Made by a program: the position numbers and the translations under genes. From NCBI GenBank assembly GCA_034766995.1, contig CM068322.1, forward strand, positions 17,853,245 through 17,917,244: a stretch of 64,000 bases of DNA, given 5' to 3'. This stretch comes from Acanthacorydalis orientalis. Taxonomy: Eukaryota > Arthropoda > Insecta > Megaloptera > Corydalidae. The notes under the pieces are model-generated. The model had not been told where the DNA came from. It saw nothing but the letters and a program-made list of their open reading frames with translations, and searched no databases. This document shows, piece by piece, positions 38,311-51,470 of the stretch (position 1 is its first letter; each line of letters begins with the position of its first letter).

Positions 38311-38314
38311 ATGC
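38249..38314. repeat. (TA)n(TG)n microsatellite
   Basis: About 24 TA units followed by TG units and TGCATGCATGC. Confidence 0.95.
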
Positions 38315-38484
38315 ATGCATGCTTCTGTCCATGAAAAAGTAAATATTATTTCTATTTATCAACCTACTTCCTATTTATTTCAGTTAATAAATGGTAATGT
38401 ACTTATTATTCAGTACTTTTTTTGCAAATTTTTTATATTATTTTGTTACTTTTAATTAAAGAGGTATGCAAATTGTAACATGTT

Positions 38485-38488
<4 letters not shown>

Positions 38489-38523
<35 letters not shown>
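38489..38523. repeat. (TA)n microsatellite
   Basis: About 17 TA units. Confidence 0.95.
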
Positions 38524-38526
<3 letters not shown>

Positions 38527-39313
38527 TTACTTACGTTTTCATTTATATTTAAACATATATAATTTTATTAGATTAAACTACTTACCGTTAATAATGTTTC
38601 TCTCTTTTTATGTATGCGTGGGGATATTAAGAACAATATTTTTGATACGTGGGTTTGTATGACATAGATGAATAACCATTTAAAAATGTTATTCATTTTA
38701 TAAATTGAATTTGTGTTTAATTATAAACTACGACAATGTATGTTTATTAAACAAGAATTAACCATTATTCACCAAACTGTTTTTGAAATTTAATAGAATT
38801 CATACTTAAGACAACAATTTAAAAAAAAAATCAATAAATAAAATATTCTACTTTAATGATGCAAATAAAGAAATAAAAAATTCTTCAACTAAATTATTAT
38901 TTATATAAAATCAAACAAATAACAAGAAAATAAATTGTGTTCATGGTTCTTTTGTTTAAGGAATGACTTTAGATATTTGTATTAGATTTTCAAAATTATC
39001 ATCATTGAATTGTTATTTTTAGAATTTATTCAAAAATTCAATTGAGTCAAATATTAACATTGTTAGATTGACTATCTGTGTATGTAGCGAAATTACTAAT
39101 ATGAGTAGACTATAATAATTTACTGGTTCAGAACCATGAAAATATTATTAATAAATGTCTATATTAAGAAAACTTTTATACAAAATTTAATTAATCAGAT
39201 AATTTCTGTATTTTAATAATTCAAATATGTTTTATTAAATTACTTAACCATACTCAATATCTGTTTAATGTATTAAAAAACGCGATGAAAATAAATAACA
39301 CACAGCATTTAAG

Positions 39314-39392
39314 TGTATATATATATATATGTGTGTGTGTGTATGTATGTGTATATATATATGTGTGTATGTATGTATATATATAAATATAT
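39314..39392. repeat. (TA)/(TG)/(TATG) compound microsatellite
   Basis: The pattern TA run, TGTGTG, TATGTATG occurs twice in succession. Confidence 0.9.
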
Positions 39393-42300
39393 ATGATCAA
39401 TATTAGCTTTAACATACTATAAAACATACATAAGTAAAATTTTCAGTTTTAACGTATACTTTAATCATTTTACAAATCATCTTAATGATTTCTTTATTAT
39501 ATAATATTATAATTCTTGAAATAATAATTTCACGAGAAATATTTGTTGAAATATTTTTATATGTTAATGTTTGTATATCTAAACTGTGAAGAATTATTAA
39601 ATTATATTATACCAAATTGTCAATTTGCATAAACATGAACTAATTAATTTTTATAAGAATAAATTGCTCAACAAAAAAGAAATTAATATTTATTTATACC
39701 TGTCATAAGCAAATATTAAATATATGTGTTAACTGAAAAGGGCCTTCGCATGTTTATCACATTTGTGTTAAAAATTACAAAATATTATCTGTGTAACAGT
39801 AAGTGAAAGCGAACTTACTGCTTATCTTTAGTTTTGATTGACTGTTAGTGTGTATTGTGATGCCTCTTACAACCATATACATGACATTAATTTATGTTAT
39901 ATTTGACCTGTTTTACATATTTGTTCATTGAAACATTAAACACAACCTCAAATATATAAAATATGTATGCGTACGATTTGAACTTCTCAATTCGTACACT
40001 TGAATGACTTTTATTTTCATCGCAGTTTAATCAAAATTATTGAATCTATTAAATACTAAGTAAACAAAAATTCAATAGCGTAAAGAATGACTAGTTCATC
40101 GAACTCTCTTAAATATCTTGTATAATAATTAACCTCTAGAATATTAAATAACGACGATTCTAATTATTTGAAAAGGATTTCATGTTAAACATATTAAATG
40201 GCATTGAAGTATTACGTAATTGTTTAATTGTATAAATAATATATTTACTGTTAAATAAACGAAGTTATAAATGTTCTTGATATAAGAATAATCAAGTGTG
40301 TTTAAACATGATGACTGATATTAAAAAAATCAGTGATCAAACAATATTCTTAAATAGAAAAGTGGTTTGACTTTTTATTTTGGAATAACTGATATCACTT
40401 TTTAGACAGTAGTACAGTTAAACTCTTAAGATTATTAGAAGTTTAAAATACTTATTTAAATATCTAAACTTTGACTATTTACATACTTGAATAAATATAT
40501 ATATATATATAATACAATAAAATCTTTTTATTCATTTTCTTTCACTTTGTCATATAAATGATATGAATTAAAAGTATCCAGGAGATATATTGAACTTATA
40601 TTAAAATAATATATCTTACAGTTTAGTCTAATGCCTTATAAATACTTTAATATTGAATTTAATTATTAACTTCGACTGAAAAAACATCTATCGACTGTAT
40701 ACAATTATTATAATAATTTATCCATTTTTAAATCATTTACATACTTATATTATATATTACATACTTATATTCATATTAGTTACTTTGTGCTATTTATTTT
40801 TATAAAAATAATATCAAAAAATATTAAAATTTAAAACACGTGGGCCTAGATTTGAGACTTGAGTTCAATCTATCCTAAGTTCAAGTACAATCTTCAAACA
40901 CATCACATACAATCTTCAACATTTTTCGATTCAAAAAAATATTATATCAAGATTTATAAACTTAAGTGTTAACAGTATTTTAAAATAAACTAATTTAAAA
41001 AGATGTATTGCAAGAATTAACTATTTAACAAATTTCTGAGATTAGCAGCAATACTTCACTATTATAGGGTTTTTAAACTTGTTCAATTTTTTTGTTTTTC
41101 ATTATTTTTAAATTCATTTCCTTATAATTTTATGCCAAAAAATTAAATCACTTTAGTTCAATCAATTTAAAATTTGTTAATCCTTTATTAATTAAAATTG
41201 CTTATTAATATTGATACCATATGTATATATATATATATATATATACTTTATCTCGCAACATTTATGATTTAAAAAATCAATATAGTACCATTAATCTTTA
41301 AATTTACATATACTATTTCTCCAATTCTACAAACTATATTTTTTCCGTTTCTCTGTAGTATGCCTCGTTTTGAATCATCTAAGTGCTTGTTCTCCAATAC
41401 TATTTTTTCTATACATGCATCATCTTGAGGTAAATATTATAAATTCTAGTATCTACCTAAAAATGGAATACCTGTCGAAACTATTATTAGAGAATAGACA
41501 CTCAAATATACCAAAAGGATGAAGACTATCAAAAAAATAGATCAGTGAGATGGGGTGAAAAAAATATAATCATAAATTTATATTTTTTTATTTCAAATAT
41601 ACAAACATTCTTTTATACTAACATTTCTAATCAATCTAATATCAATATTGTGTTAAGTCATTAATTTTTTAAAAATGTTGATTTCTCAACTGATTGACAC
41701 ACTTTTAAATAACAATTATTTATTGTAATCATTTATAAAAATGGCTCATCTTTTTCTATTTTTATTTTATATATAAAGGTCACTGAATTTATATTGTTTT
41801 CAATTATGTACTGAACTTTATTCAAATGATTGATTTATTCTTTGAAATTAAAAAAAAGTGAAATTGTAAATAAAAAATATAATGCCATGGATAAAATGAA
41901 TATATAAATTGAAATATGTCTTCAATTTATGTATCCACTTTGAAAAATCTTGCAAATGTTATTTGTCAACTCTATCTTTTATTATTACTTAAATAACAAA
42001 TCATATTACATAATGATTATCATCGTTATAATAAAAAAATAGAATGAGAATATCATGTTCTACAAAATATTTGAAACAACAGAACTATCAAATAATACTT
42101 TCTTTATTTGTTTTAAAGTGCCATGTGTGAAATTAGTTACTTTTCTATTGTTGTCTGCTGCAATATATACAATGTGAACTTTAATTAAATTTACGTTTTC
42201 TTCATTGCTTTCATTAATTAGTTGTTTCTAATTATATTTCCAAAAATTGTAATCTACGAGAATTTTATATTTTTACCTACTTTAATTACACATAAAGAAA

Positions 42301-42655
42301 TTAAAGTTTCAAAATAATTTATTATAAAGTAAATAAGATTTTTTTTATAAACCGCCGATAATAAACACAAATTAAATGTATCTTATTAACTAATTTTTGT
42401 ACAATTAACTACATTTTCCTCTAAAATCTATTTTTATACTTTTTCAGTTGTGAGAAAATCTAAAGTATTTATTGTAAAACGCAGATTTAAAAGTATATAT
42501 AGTAAATAAAAAATTTCAAGGTGTCTTAAATTTATCTGACTCATCTTTATTCTAATTTGTATCCAAAACATGTTTAAAAACAAGTTTTCGGGTTATCTTC
42601 CAAGTTCACTATTATATATAAAAAGAATAATAGTTATAAAAATAAAGTTGTGTGT

Positions 42656-42675
42656 ATGTTTATATATATATACAT

Positions 42676-42722
<47 letters not shown>
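42656..42722. repeat. (TA)n(CA)n(TA)n microsatellite
   Basis: TA run, CATACACACACACACACAC, then a second TA run. Confidence 0.95.
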
Positions 42723-42724
<2 letters not shown>

Positions 42725-42970
42725 ATCATATGATCTCATATATCAAAAAGGTAGTAAATTTAAAAGATTCCAATATTAATACCCAAAAATAAACAAATGT
42801 CAAATGAATTAAGTACTTACACAAATCATTACCTCATGTGACGCATTTCAGTTCGATTAATTGATGAAATAGTAATTTTAAGAATATCAAGTTCAATATA
42901 AATGTCAAATTGTTTCTCTATAAAATGTATTGACGTTTTTTTCTATTCAGGTTTTAATATTTATTATATA

Positions 42971-42971
<1 letters not shown>

Positions 42972-43020
<49 letters not shown>
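42972..43020. repeat. (TA)n microsatellite
   Basis: About 24 TA units. Confidence 0.95.
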
Positions 43021-43024
<4 letters not shown>

Positions 43025-44082
43025 AAATCACTCGTATTTAACTTAATTTTCTACTAAAGAGAAGTGAATTCATTTAAACCAATAATTAATGAATGATTAA
43101 TCGGTCTTTTGTAGTTCATATTAAAAACCTATATAATAGATATATCTTGCAACGAAACAGAAAACAATGATTAAATTTCATTGAATTCATTTTAAAGTAA
43201 CAAGTTTACCTTCAATATATTTTATATTCACAGATAATTATATTTTATGCATACATATGTACATTTGAATCAAAATTAATTAACCATAAAACTATGCAAA
43301 ATGTTTACGATTCCATACTTCGAATAAATAAATATTAAGGAAATTATTTTCAATATTAAAATGTAATTAATTCGTCGATTGAAAAATATCTTAATTATTT
43401 TATTAATTATCATTCTGACACTTAAAGTAATACTAATTTTTATCTGTGTAATACTAATTATATTCATTTTCATTAAAAATTTTCACTTAGGTCACTTGTA
43501 CACTGTAACCAAGCCAATCGGGTTTTTTTACCAGAATCCAACCGGAATTTTTAAATAAATGTATTAGGTCTATTCCGCACATTATAAAAGAAAATTTGAC
43601 ATGAAATTTTATTTGATATTCAAATTTCAAACAGCAGTTAAATCGATAATTTATTAACATGTTTTCTATCAATGATAAAAAACTTGATATTTGATATGAA
43701 TCAAGACAATCTTGTTTTTCACTCGGTTCCGTGAAACACAAATAACCTAACACGTGTATACTTGTATAAAATCAAAATCGAATTTATTTTGATTCAATTA
43801 TCATTAATTACTTCCTGTCTAATTATTGTCATATTTAGCACAAATTTAATCTATCTGAGTAATACTAAGATTTAGTGTGAACTTTTTGTGTTACCATTAC
43901 AGCAAGTTCTCCAATTAATGACATTCTCGCTAAAAACAACGTATAATAATGAAAAATTATTTAAAACTGTTCTGAAGAAAAACAGATTTCTTTATGATCA
44001 ATTTAATTTATTGTACATTTAAATATAAAACACATCAGTATTGACATTGAAAATTGAACATGCAGGTCATTACATTCCGTAA

Positions 44083-44085
<3 letters not shown>

Positions 44086-44144
<59 letters not shown>
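44086..44144. repeat. (TA)n microsatellite
   Basis: About 29 TA units. Confidence 0.95.
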
Positions 44145-44147
<3 letters not shown>

Positions 44148-44384
44148 TCTGAACTTTGTACAATGTACAGAATGATAATATTAGGACCTTAATTTATCCT
44201 TCTGAAGTAGACAAGATTACCTTCAATGTATTACATGTTCACAAATAAAGTTTGTACCAATATTAAACATTTAAATCATGATATGCATGTTAGATGATAA
44301 TATCAATATTTATTATTAAAGATCTCTTCTGATGGACATTTTCCATATATCTATATCAATTTACATATTATTAAACACACAAAA

Positions 44385-44386
<2 letters not shown>

Positions 44387-44420
<34 letters not shown>

Positions 44421-44453
44421 AATTATGTGTATATATATATAAATAAAGATATG

Positions 44454-44488
<35 letters not shown>
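44387..44488. repeat. (TA)n cluster with TATG units
   Basis: Three TA runs separated by TATGTATGTATAATTATGTG and AAATAAAGATATGTATG. Confidence 0.9.
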
Positions 44489-44491
<3 letters not shown>

Positions 44492-44818
44492 GCACTCCTA
44501 TTCAATCTATACTCAAAACATTTCATTTTCTTTTTCTCTAAAAATTTAAATTTTCAATTTTTCTATTTCAAAATCACTTTACATATTTTCTAGCTAACTG
44601 GGTTTTTATTATTAGAATAATATATTTTGACATGGATATTATGTTTTTCACAATTAATCAATATTAAAATGAGTCATAAAATTAAAATGAAATTAAATTT
44701 ACGTCGGAATAGCATTTTTTATAGCAACAGCCTCTTTTTGATTTCATTCATATCTTTATGGTAGTATAAAAAATAAATACCACACTCTTTTATATGTATA
44801 CAATATTTATTTATTTTC

Positions 44819-44823
<5 letters not shown>

Positions 44824-44868
<45 letters not shown>
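44824..44868. repeat. (TA)n microsatellite followed by (GA)4
   Basis: About 22 TA units then AAAGAGAGAG. Confidence 0.95.
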
Positions 44869-44869
<1 letters not shown>

Positions 44870-45327
44870 AGAGAGTAAACAGTTTAAAATCGCCTCTAAA
44901 AGTCAATAAATAATAAATTGAAGTAAAAACAGGTAAAAAATAAATAACATAAGATATATATTTTAGTACAAGAAGTATAATTGATTATTTTTCATTACTT
45001 TTGACATTTTGTGCTATAATTCAGAGATCTGATTCAAAATTCATTTTGATTCGATACCTAATTTCAATACCTATCATAGGTACCACCCTCAAGGAGGATT
45101 AGGTGAGATAGTTATATTTTAAGGCAATATAAAAATCTTAAATGGCTCTTGGTGTATCATATTATTATTTAGGTGGGAGTTATTGCTATTTAATAAGCGC
45201 TAAAATCATTAAGTGGACTCTATTATATCCTTAGGTAATTTTAATTTAAAAAAAATTAAACACAAATGTAATAATATTTAAAGTATAATTATTTAATTTA
45301 TACTCTGATCCTGTCGATGTGCTTCTT

Positions 45328-45507
45328 GTCTTAATGGTATTCATCTTTTTAGATCACTCAGTCTTTGTTGTCCGTTGCTAATTTTGGCACGAATTCCATT
45401 TTGAATTTTAGATAAATCTCATTATTTATGCTAAATACATTATATTTATCTAAAATTTATTTTAAGGGCGTACAGCTTATAAAACTAGCAGTAGAAAATG
45501 AAATTCG
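45328..45507. repeat. Dispersed repeat family D, copy 2
   Basis: Same block order as 24391-24531: GTCTTAATG, TCATCTTTTT, GTCCGTTGCTAATTTTGGCA and AAAACTAGCAGTAG. About 40 bases longer because of a stem-loop segment at 45404-45457. On the minus strand a short frame reads SKIQNGIRAKISNG then QQRLSDLKR, but the other copy does not preserve it, so I do not call a gene. Confidence 0.5.
45404..45457. repeat. Stem-loop, perfect 14-bp arms
   Basis: AATTTTAGATAAAT at 45404-45417 is the exact inverse complement of ATTTATCTAAAATT at 45444-45457, with a 26-base loop. It sits inside repeat D copy 2 where copy 1 has no equivalent length. Confidence 0.85.
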
Positions 45508-48500
45508 AAGTATCTAAGAAGATGAAATCTACCAGAATAATACAATTGAATTATTCGATTTGCATGAAAAACAAGAATCATGCAGTGTTATTTGTTTTAA
45601 AAGTTAGTTACAAATGATATTACATCTTTTTTTTAAAAAAAATAAAGCCATGTATTAAAACATGATATTAAATATTATACATGAAATCAATTTTCAATAA
45701 ATAAAGGAGCCGATATAAAATATTACTTATAAAAAGGGGATATATTGTTTTCTAAGATTAGGAATCATTGACAAAAACCAATTGACTAAAACAGCAGTAA
45801 TAAATAATAATCCAACAAAGCTCTAAAGAATAGTTAAGAGAACAAAAACAACAAAAAAATTGTTATTTCTGCAGACTTCCGTAAAGACTCATTAATTAAA
45901 AAATACAATTTCTTTTGAAAAAAAGTAATTTAACTATTTAAATATTCTAAAAAATGACTTTCTTCTTGTCACATTTTTTAGAAAATAAGTTAACATGAAA
46001 CGTGTTCTATAAATATTTTTTATTTGACGATATTTATAGATATATTTTAATTCAAACAAAAAGTCTGTAAGACAGAAAGTGCAAATATAACTACAAAATA
46101 TATTCATGTACAAGTTTTACACGATGTAAATCAAACATGCATCTTTTAATAAGCATTTATAATATTTGTATTGTATTATATTTTCATTTGTACGCGATTA
46201 TGTTTTTGAATAATGAAAGTCATGTAAAATAGATAATAAATATGAATAGTTATATACATAATTTTTTTATGTTTAGTATATTAAGACATATGTGAAATTA
46301 AATTTAACTGCAGTACCTAACTATACTTTAAAAATATTTATTCTGTACAAATCCTGGAGGTCACGCATCTTTCTCTACTACCGATTCAACTTTCCTCATT
46401 TTCAGTTAGTTTTTGAACTGAATTCAAAATCGAGGTCGAAACTAGTCTTAGAAGAAATAAAATCATACATGGCTTCCACGATTCATAAAAAGATAATGGA
46501 AAAAATACAATAAAGATTTAAAATATTTTTTGAATAATACTGCTACGTTTAAAAATTGACACATTTCATATTTAATATTTCTAGAAAATAAAAAAAATAT
46601 TTTCTGTATTACTTATATAAACTAGTAAGGTATTACAATTTTACATGTACGTTATTTAAAAAATAATCTAATGGAAAAACGAATTTTGATTAATTGTGAA
46701 ATAAATTTACTTGTAAAATTAATTTCTAATTTCAATCCAGAAAAAATAGCTTAGCTAAATTAAATAGAAACAAAAATAGTTAAAATTCAATAAAAACATG
46801 AATTTCATCAATGTACAAACAAAGAAAAAAAAACGAGTTTATATTTTGTTTATTTCTGTAAAATTTCTTTATTAAAATCTATAAAAGTATTATCTATTAT
46901 TCTATATTAAAAGTGATTCATAATAAATATTCTTTAATAATTTCATGGTTAGTAATTTGAGCCGGTTCCTAGTGTTTTCAAATAAAAAAGACTTGTACCT
47001 ATACACAACTTCTTTTAACGTTACAAATTCGTATATCCGTATTCAAAATAGATATGTTTCTAGCATTCATAGTTGATAGATTGGAATTTACAGATAGATT
47101 TAAGCTGAAGAGCGTGAATATATTTATATCTTAATGCTATCCCTCAAATAACGACCATACTACATCCACCTTTATATTATTCATTTACATTAAATACTAA
47201 TAAATTCTCATCGCCAAGAATAAAACTATTTGCTGTCAAATCTTACTAGTAATATTTCACAAGATTTAATAGACTGAAAATATAATTTCACCGCAGAATG
47301 TATATTTTAATTAATACATATTTAAAAATAAAAATCAATAACAGACCTTGAAATGTATAAAATAAGAGTCTAATAACCTTTTTGAATATATCAACATATT
47401 GTAATCACTTCCATGTATTTTATATTCTTTGTTTCTATATGAAGTATTTTAAACGTTTCGAATGTCAAGAATTGTTACTAAATGATCTTTCAAATTCGTT
47501 ATTGCATTTTTAATTTTTTATATTATGTATAATCATATATTATTAATCCAATAGATTTAAATACATATTTATGTTACATCCGTTTTATACATTTTTGCGC
47601 ATTTACATTCCTTATTGTAAATATATTGAAGGTATAAAATAAAAACTTTTTAGAAAAACCGGTATTATAGTATATAAATGTAATTTGTTTTTTGTTTGTA
47701 AATCACATCTGCAGAATTTACGTCAGCGCCTTTGATGAAAGGTCATCCAATCAAAATTTTGTTGTTTGAAGTACCCATGTAAAATGTAGTAAATTTATAA
47801 AGTGATATCAAAAGCTACCGAACGTATTATCAAATAATTTACTACTTAATTCAATAGGTTTTAATGTAAATAACAAATACGTTTATGTTGGTGAACGTGC
47901 ATTAATTATAAAAAAAAATTAAAATTAATTCTACGGATCTAGTATCATATGTCCAAATATGATTCTAAAGAATTATGTTTGTACTACTAACAGTATACTA
48001 CAAGTACATTTTTTAAATAAGTTTGATTTAAAAATACATCAACACATACATTTTAACCAACATATTTTTAGTTCATAAAGTAAAAGTAGATAAATATTTA
48101 AAAAAGTCGATGTACTGAATAATAATTCATACTTGAGCAAAAATAAATCTTCTAGTCTAATCTTAAAAAAAATATTATAAAAACTTGTAAAAATAAATAA
48201 AAAAAAATCATTTATAAAATAATACAAAAATTATAATATTTTCATTATGTAATACATAAAATTATTGCATAATATAAAATTATTTTTCACTCTTGCTAAG
48301 AAAATATTTAAAAAATAAATAAAATGGTAAAACGCTTAACACAAATAAATATATTTTATAATTTCTTAACAAACACTTACATAGTTTTCGTAATTATAAA
48401 AAATTAATATTTTGTGTACAGTTAATTTCCTTATTCATTAAAATTTTAAAATAACTACATTCCATATATTAAATTGTAATATATTTTCTTTTTCTGCCTG

Positions 48501-48590
48501 TTTATGTATTAAGACGTACATAGTGTTCAATCCATTTCAGTGAATGTGAAAATTACATTTGAACATTTATTTTAATTTTTAAGAGAAAAC

Positions 48591-48608
48591 GTATTTTACG
48601 TAAAATAC
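48591..48608. repeat. Perfect 18-bp palindrome
   Basis: GTATTTTACGTAAAATAC is fully self-complementary. No protein is known to me to bind it here. Confidence 0.9.
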
Positions 48609-48670
48609 ATTTCATAATAATTTTTCTTCATATGTAATAAAATTTATGATTAAAATAGATATTTCTAATC

Positions 48671-48713
<43 letters not shown>

Positions 48714-49012
48714 AAACTATTAAACTGGTTACAATGATTTAATTTTTATAATAAACTAGTTTTTCCTTTGTTATTAAAATAAATAAATACTTTTTGAATT
48801 GTATTGGTTTAATAATTTAAATATTTTTTACTCACAGTTTGTGTTGATACACTATTCAGTAATCACAATTAAGATGTTATAATAACGTACCTGGAACAAA
48901 TATAAAATAATTCATTTATCATTTGATTTTAATATTAATTATAAATGTAATTATATATATATATATATATATAATGTACTAATCGTTTTTGGAGAAATTT
49001 TTATAAGTTACA

Positions 49013-49013
49013 A

Positions 49014-49076
<63 letters not shown>

Positions 49077-49090
49077 TACATACATATATA
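49013..49090. repeat. (TA)n microsatellite with CATA interruptions
   Basis: Two TA runs split by TACATATA and followed by AAATAAATATACATACATAT. Confidence 0.95.
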
Positions 49091-49254
49091 AGGAGTGAGT
49101 ATCTTATAAAAAATAGTATGAACATGTTAGCATTTGTACAAATAGAATTACTAAATCAGACTTTCACCTAAGAATTTAGATTTTAGAGTAATTCAGTCTT
49201 TTAATAGAATCAATGATTTAATATATTTGATAGAATTGAAGATTTAATATTAGT

Positions 49255-49806
49255 AAGTCGGTAGAAAAATAATTTCTGTTTATTTAGTCTTCAAATCACA
49301 CACATTTTTTAATTTAAATGGTTTTAAGTGATCCAGAAATGTTGAATGACTAAAGCCTAACTTTTGTGCATTCTCTCGAATTTTTGTGCGTGATTCTGAT
49401 TCAACTAATACATTCAGATGGCGTTATGAACTGAACGACTCTCGCGACCTTTTTCATCTTCAAGGCTCTCGTCCCTAGCACACATTTTTTGGAACCACCA
49501 TTGCACCGTATGTCACTCAACAATAACCACACCATAAGCATCGTTTAGTTTACGAGCAGTTTCTGCTGCTTTACTACCCGTATTGAACTCGTACAAAAAA
49601 ACTGCTTTTATTTTCTTCTTCTCCATCTTTAATTTAATAGTCTAATTCGAAAAAAAATGATAATAAAACCAAAGTTGATGTCACCAAAATACAGACCGAA
49701 AAATGTACATTAAATTACATTAACATGAATATGATGAAATTACACTTTCATTGAAAAAAAATAGTCAGAGTTCAGAAAAACTGCAAATATTTTCCTACCA
49801 GTCTAA
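49255..49806 (-). mobile_element. Mariner group A deletion derivative, copy 3
   Basis: The left end AAGTCGGTAGAAAAATAATT and the right end ending TTTCCTACCAGTCTAA are decayed inverted repeats of the TTAGGTTGGT type, with TA after the right end. Length 552 bp. The transposase reads on the minus strand. It shares the join CACTTAAAACCATTTAAATT to the 3' end seen in the other copies. Despite worn termini it holds the best-preserved DNA-binding coding stretch. Confidence 0.9.
49335..49626 (-). pseudogene. Mariner transposase DNA-binding remnant (group A, copy 3)
   Basis: From ATG at 49626 (minus strand) the frame reads MEKKKIKAVFLYEFNTGSKA, then AETARKLNDAYGVV, a TGA in place of the expected Arg (KER in relatives), then HTVQWWFQKMCARDESLEDE and KGRES. 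This is the first helix-turn-helix of a cecropia/Hsmar1-like transposase with the conserved QWWFQK motif. A later part reads LVESESRTKIRE then AQKLGFSHST, but in another frame. The catalytic domain is absent. It is a pseudogene with one early stop and at least one frame change. Confidence 0.88.
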
Positions 49807-50189
49807 TATAATATGAGTACTAACTGATGTGCGATATAATTACGCCGCTTGCACATTTTTATACTTTTGATAATGAAAGTAAGTAATAATGCAGTAGTAA
49901 TTAAACATTGTGGAAATTAGATTAATAATATATTATCAACAATGTTTGATAAAATAATGCCTTTGTGTGATTAGAGAACTTAAAAATTATAAGAATAAGA
50001 GTTAAATTTATAAATAAATTCCATACTTTATATTTTATAATACAGCTAATTTTATGTGTTCTTGTTAAAATAGTAAAAATTCTCTGTTCTAAAACATAAT
50101 ACTATGCACAATATGCAATAAATAAAAAAATATTTTTATTTTACACCCTAAGAATCTGTATAAAAATTTTCAACACTAGTTTGTGGAAT

Positions 50190-50200
50190 ATATATATATA

Positions 50201-50244
<44 letters not shown>

Positions 50245-50245
50245 A
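50190..50245. repeat. (TA)n(TG)n microsatellite, duplicated
   Basis: The block ATATATATGTGTGTGTGTGT occurs twice in tandem. Confidence 0.9.
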
Positions 50246-50759
50246 GTATAACCATACGGTAATATCACTATTAAATATGCATTCTGGTCATTAAACTGTT
50301 TCAAAACCTATATTAGTTGCATTTTATCGATCTACTCGTTAATATAATAAATGATACTACTTCGAGCTGAAAATTATGACCACGCTATTGGCTATTTGAT
50401 CAAAGTGATTAAACTTAATGCTCTTTAACGATTTCCCTTGCAGCATCGTCAAGGAAATAAAAATTATATATGTTTGTTATTGATTTTTATCTGTTTTTAC
50501 TTTTGAAATATATAATTATATTGATATTGTAAATACAAGGTGAATGCCTGTAAATTACATTATGTAAACACATTTATTGGAAAAACCGAACTTAAAATGC
50601 AAACATTAATATGTCAGAGATGTATGTGCATGAAATTGAGGTTAGAACTTTTTTCAAAAATCACTTTCACTTTGTTATCACCTTGGATAATTGTCCTAGT
50701 GTATCGATTTTTGATTGTAATCTATTAAACGACATAACGGACATTTTTAGTTCATGAAA

Positions 50760-50761
<2 letters not shown>

Positions 50762-50801
<40 letters not shown>

Positions 50802-50822
50802 ATTATATATATATATATATTG
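50762..50822. repeat. (TA)n microsatellite
   Basis: Two TA runs separated by TTATATAATTATA. Confidence 0.95.
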
Positions 50823-51424
50823 TATAATTTTCATAACTACATTTCAATTCAATTTTACGGAGTGAAGTTTTTTATTAGATCAAAAATGATTGATGCAATG
50901 ATTGAGTTCAAAAAATGCATTAATTATGTAACAGTTCTAATCTTATGATGCAACTTTATATATGTGTACAGTTATATTTTGATATTTGTATATTTGCATT
51001 TTAATGTGGGTTAAAATAAATTAAAGAGTTTAAAATGATAATAATCACACATTAAAAATGACTAAATTTATTAATTTTTAAGGAAGTGCGTAAGTGGAAT
51101 CAATCAAATAATAAAAATTATTTATTCCCATAGAATATACTTTCCTGATAAATTTATGTGAATGTGTAGTATATTTTTTTATGACAAAACTTTTTTAATA
51201 ACACTCACGGATATGCTATCTCCAGATAAGATTTTTCTGTAATTTTTAAGATATAAAATTATTATAATTAATAAAAGTTATTTAAAAAGTAAAAGAACTA
51301 TACTTAATAAATAAATAAGAAAGATAAAGAAAGATTAATTAAGAATTGAACAATATGATTATGATCCTAGTTGTTATTAATTTTAAAAGAGCTATTCGTA
51401 TAGAAACGTTAAACATAATTTCCT

Positions 51425-51470
51425 AAAAATATACATTGGTTCCATTTATTGGGAACCAATATACATTTTT
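51425..51470. repeat. Stem-loop with ~19-bp arms
   Basis: AAAAATATACATTGGTTCC at 51425-51443 pairs with GGAACCAATATACATTTTT at 51452-51470 with two mismatches. The loop is 8 bases. The GGAACC/GGTTCC base is unusually G+C-rich for the region. Too short and loop-poor for a typical animal microRNA precursor. Confidence 0.85.

Larger units (their letters stand above)
37263..45327. other. AT-rich non-coding DNA with microsatellites
   Basis: No gene seen over 8 kb. Contents are microsatellites (listed separately) and AT-rich unique sequence. Short frames at 43276-43473 and 43487-43753 (minus) show no recognised domain. The latter is the least AT-biased in composition, but it lacks support. Confidence 0.6.
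45508..49254. other. AT-rich non-coding DNA
   Basis: No gene seen. A 73-codon frame at 46292-46513 has a less biased composition than most but no recognisable domain, splice context or partner exon. TA tracts lie at 48677-48709, 48953-48973 and 49013-49090. Confidence 0.55.

Noticed and set aside
40838..40880. GAGTTCAATCT as a Pol III B box of a tRNA gene
   Set aside because: No A box or cloverleaf can be drawn around it.
43487..43753. 88-codon minus-strand frame of mixed composition
   Set aside because: Plausible-looking residues but no recognisable motif. Could be a chance frame, and I cannot support it as an exon.
46292..46513. 73-codon frame with some charged residues
   Set aside because: No domain recognised. 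Length is within chance expectation for 64 kb in six frames.
51425..51470. microRNA precursor
   Set aside because: Stem is only about 19 bp and total length about 46 nt, too short for a typical animal pre-miRNA.
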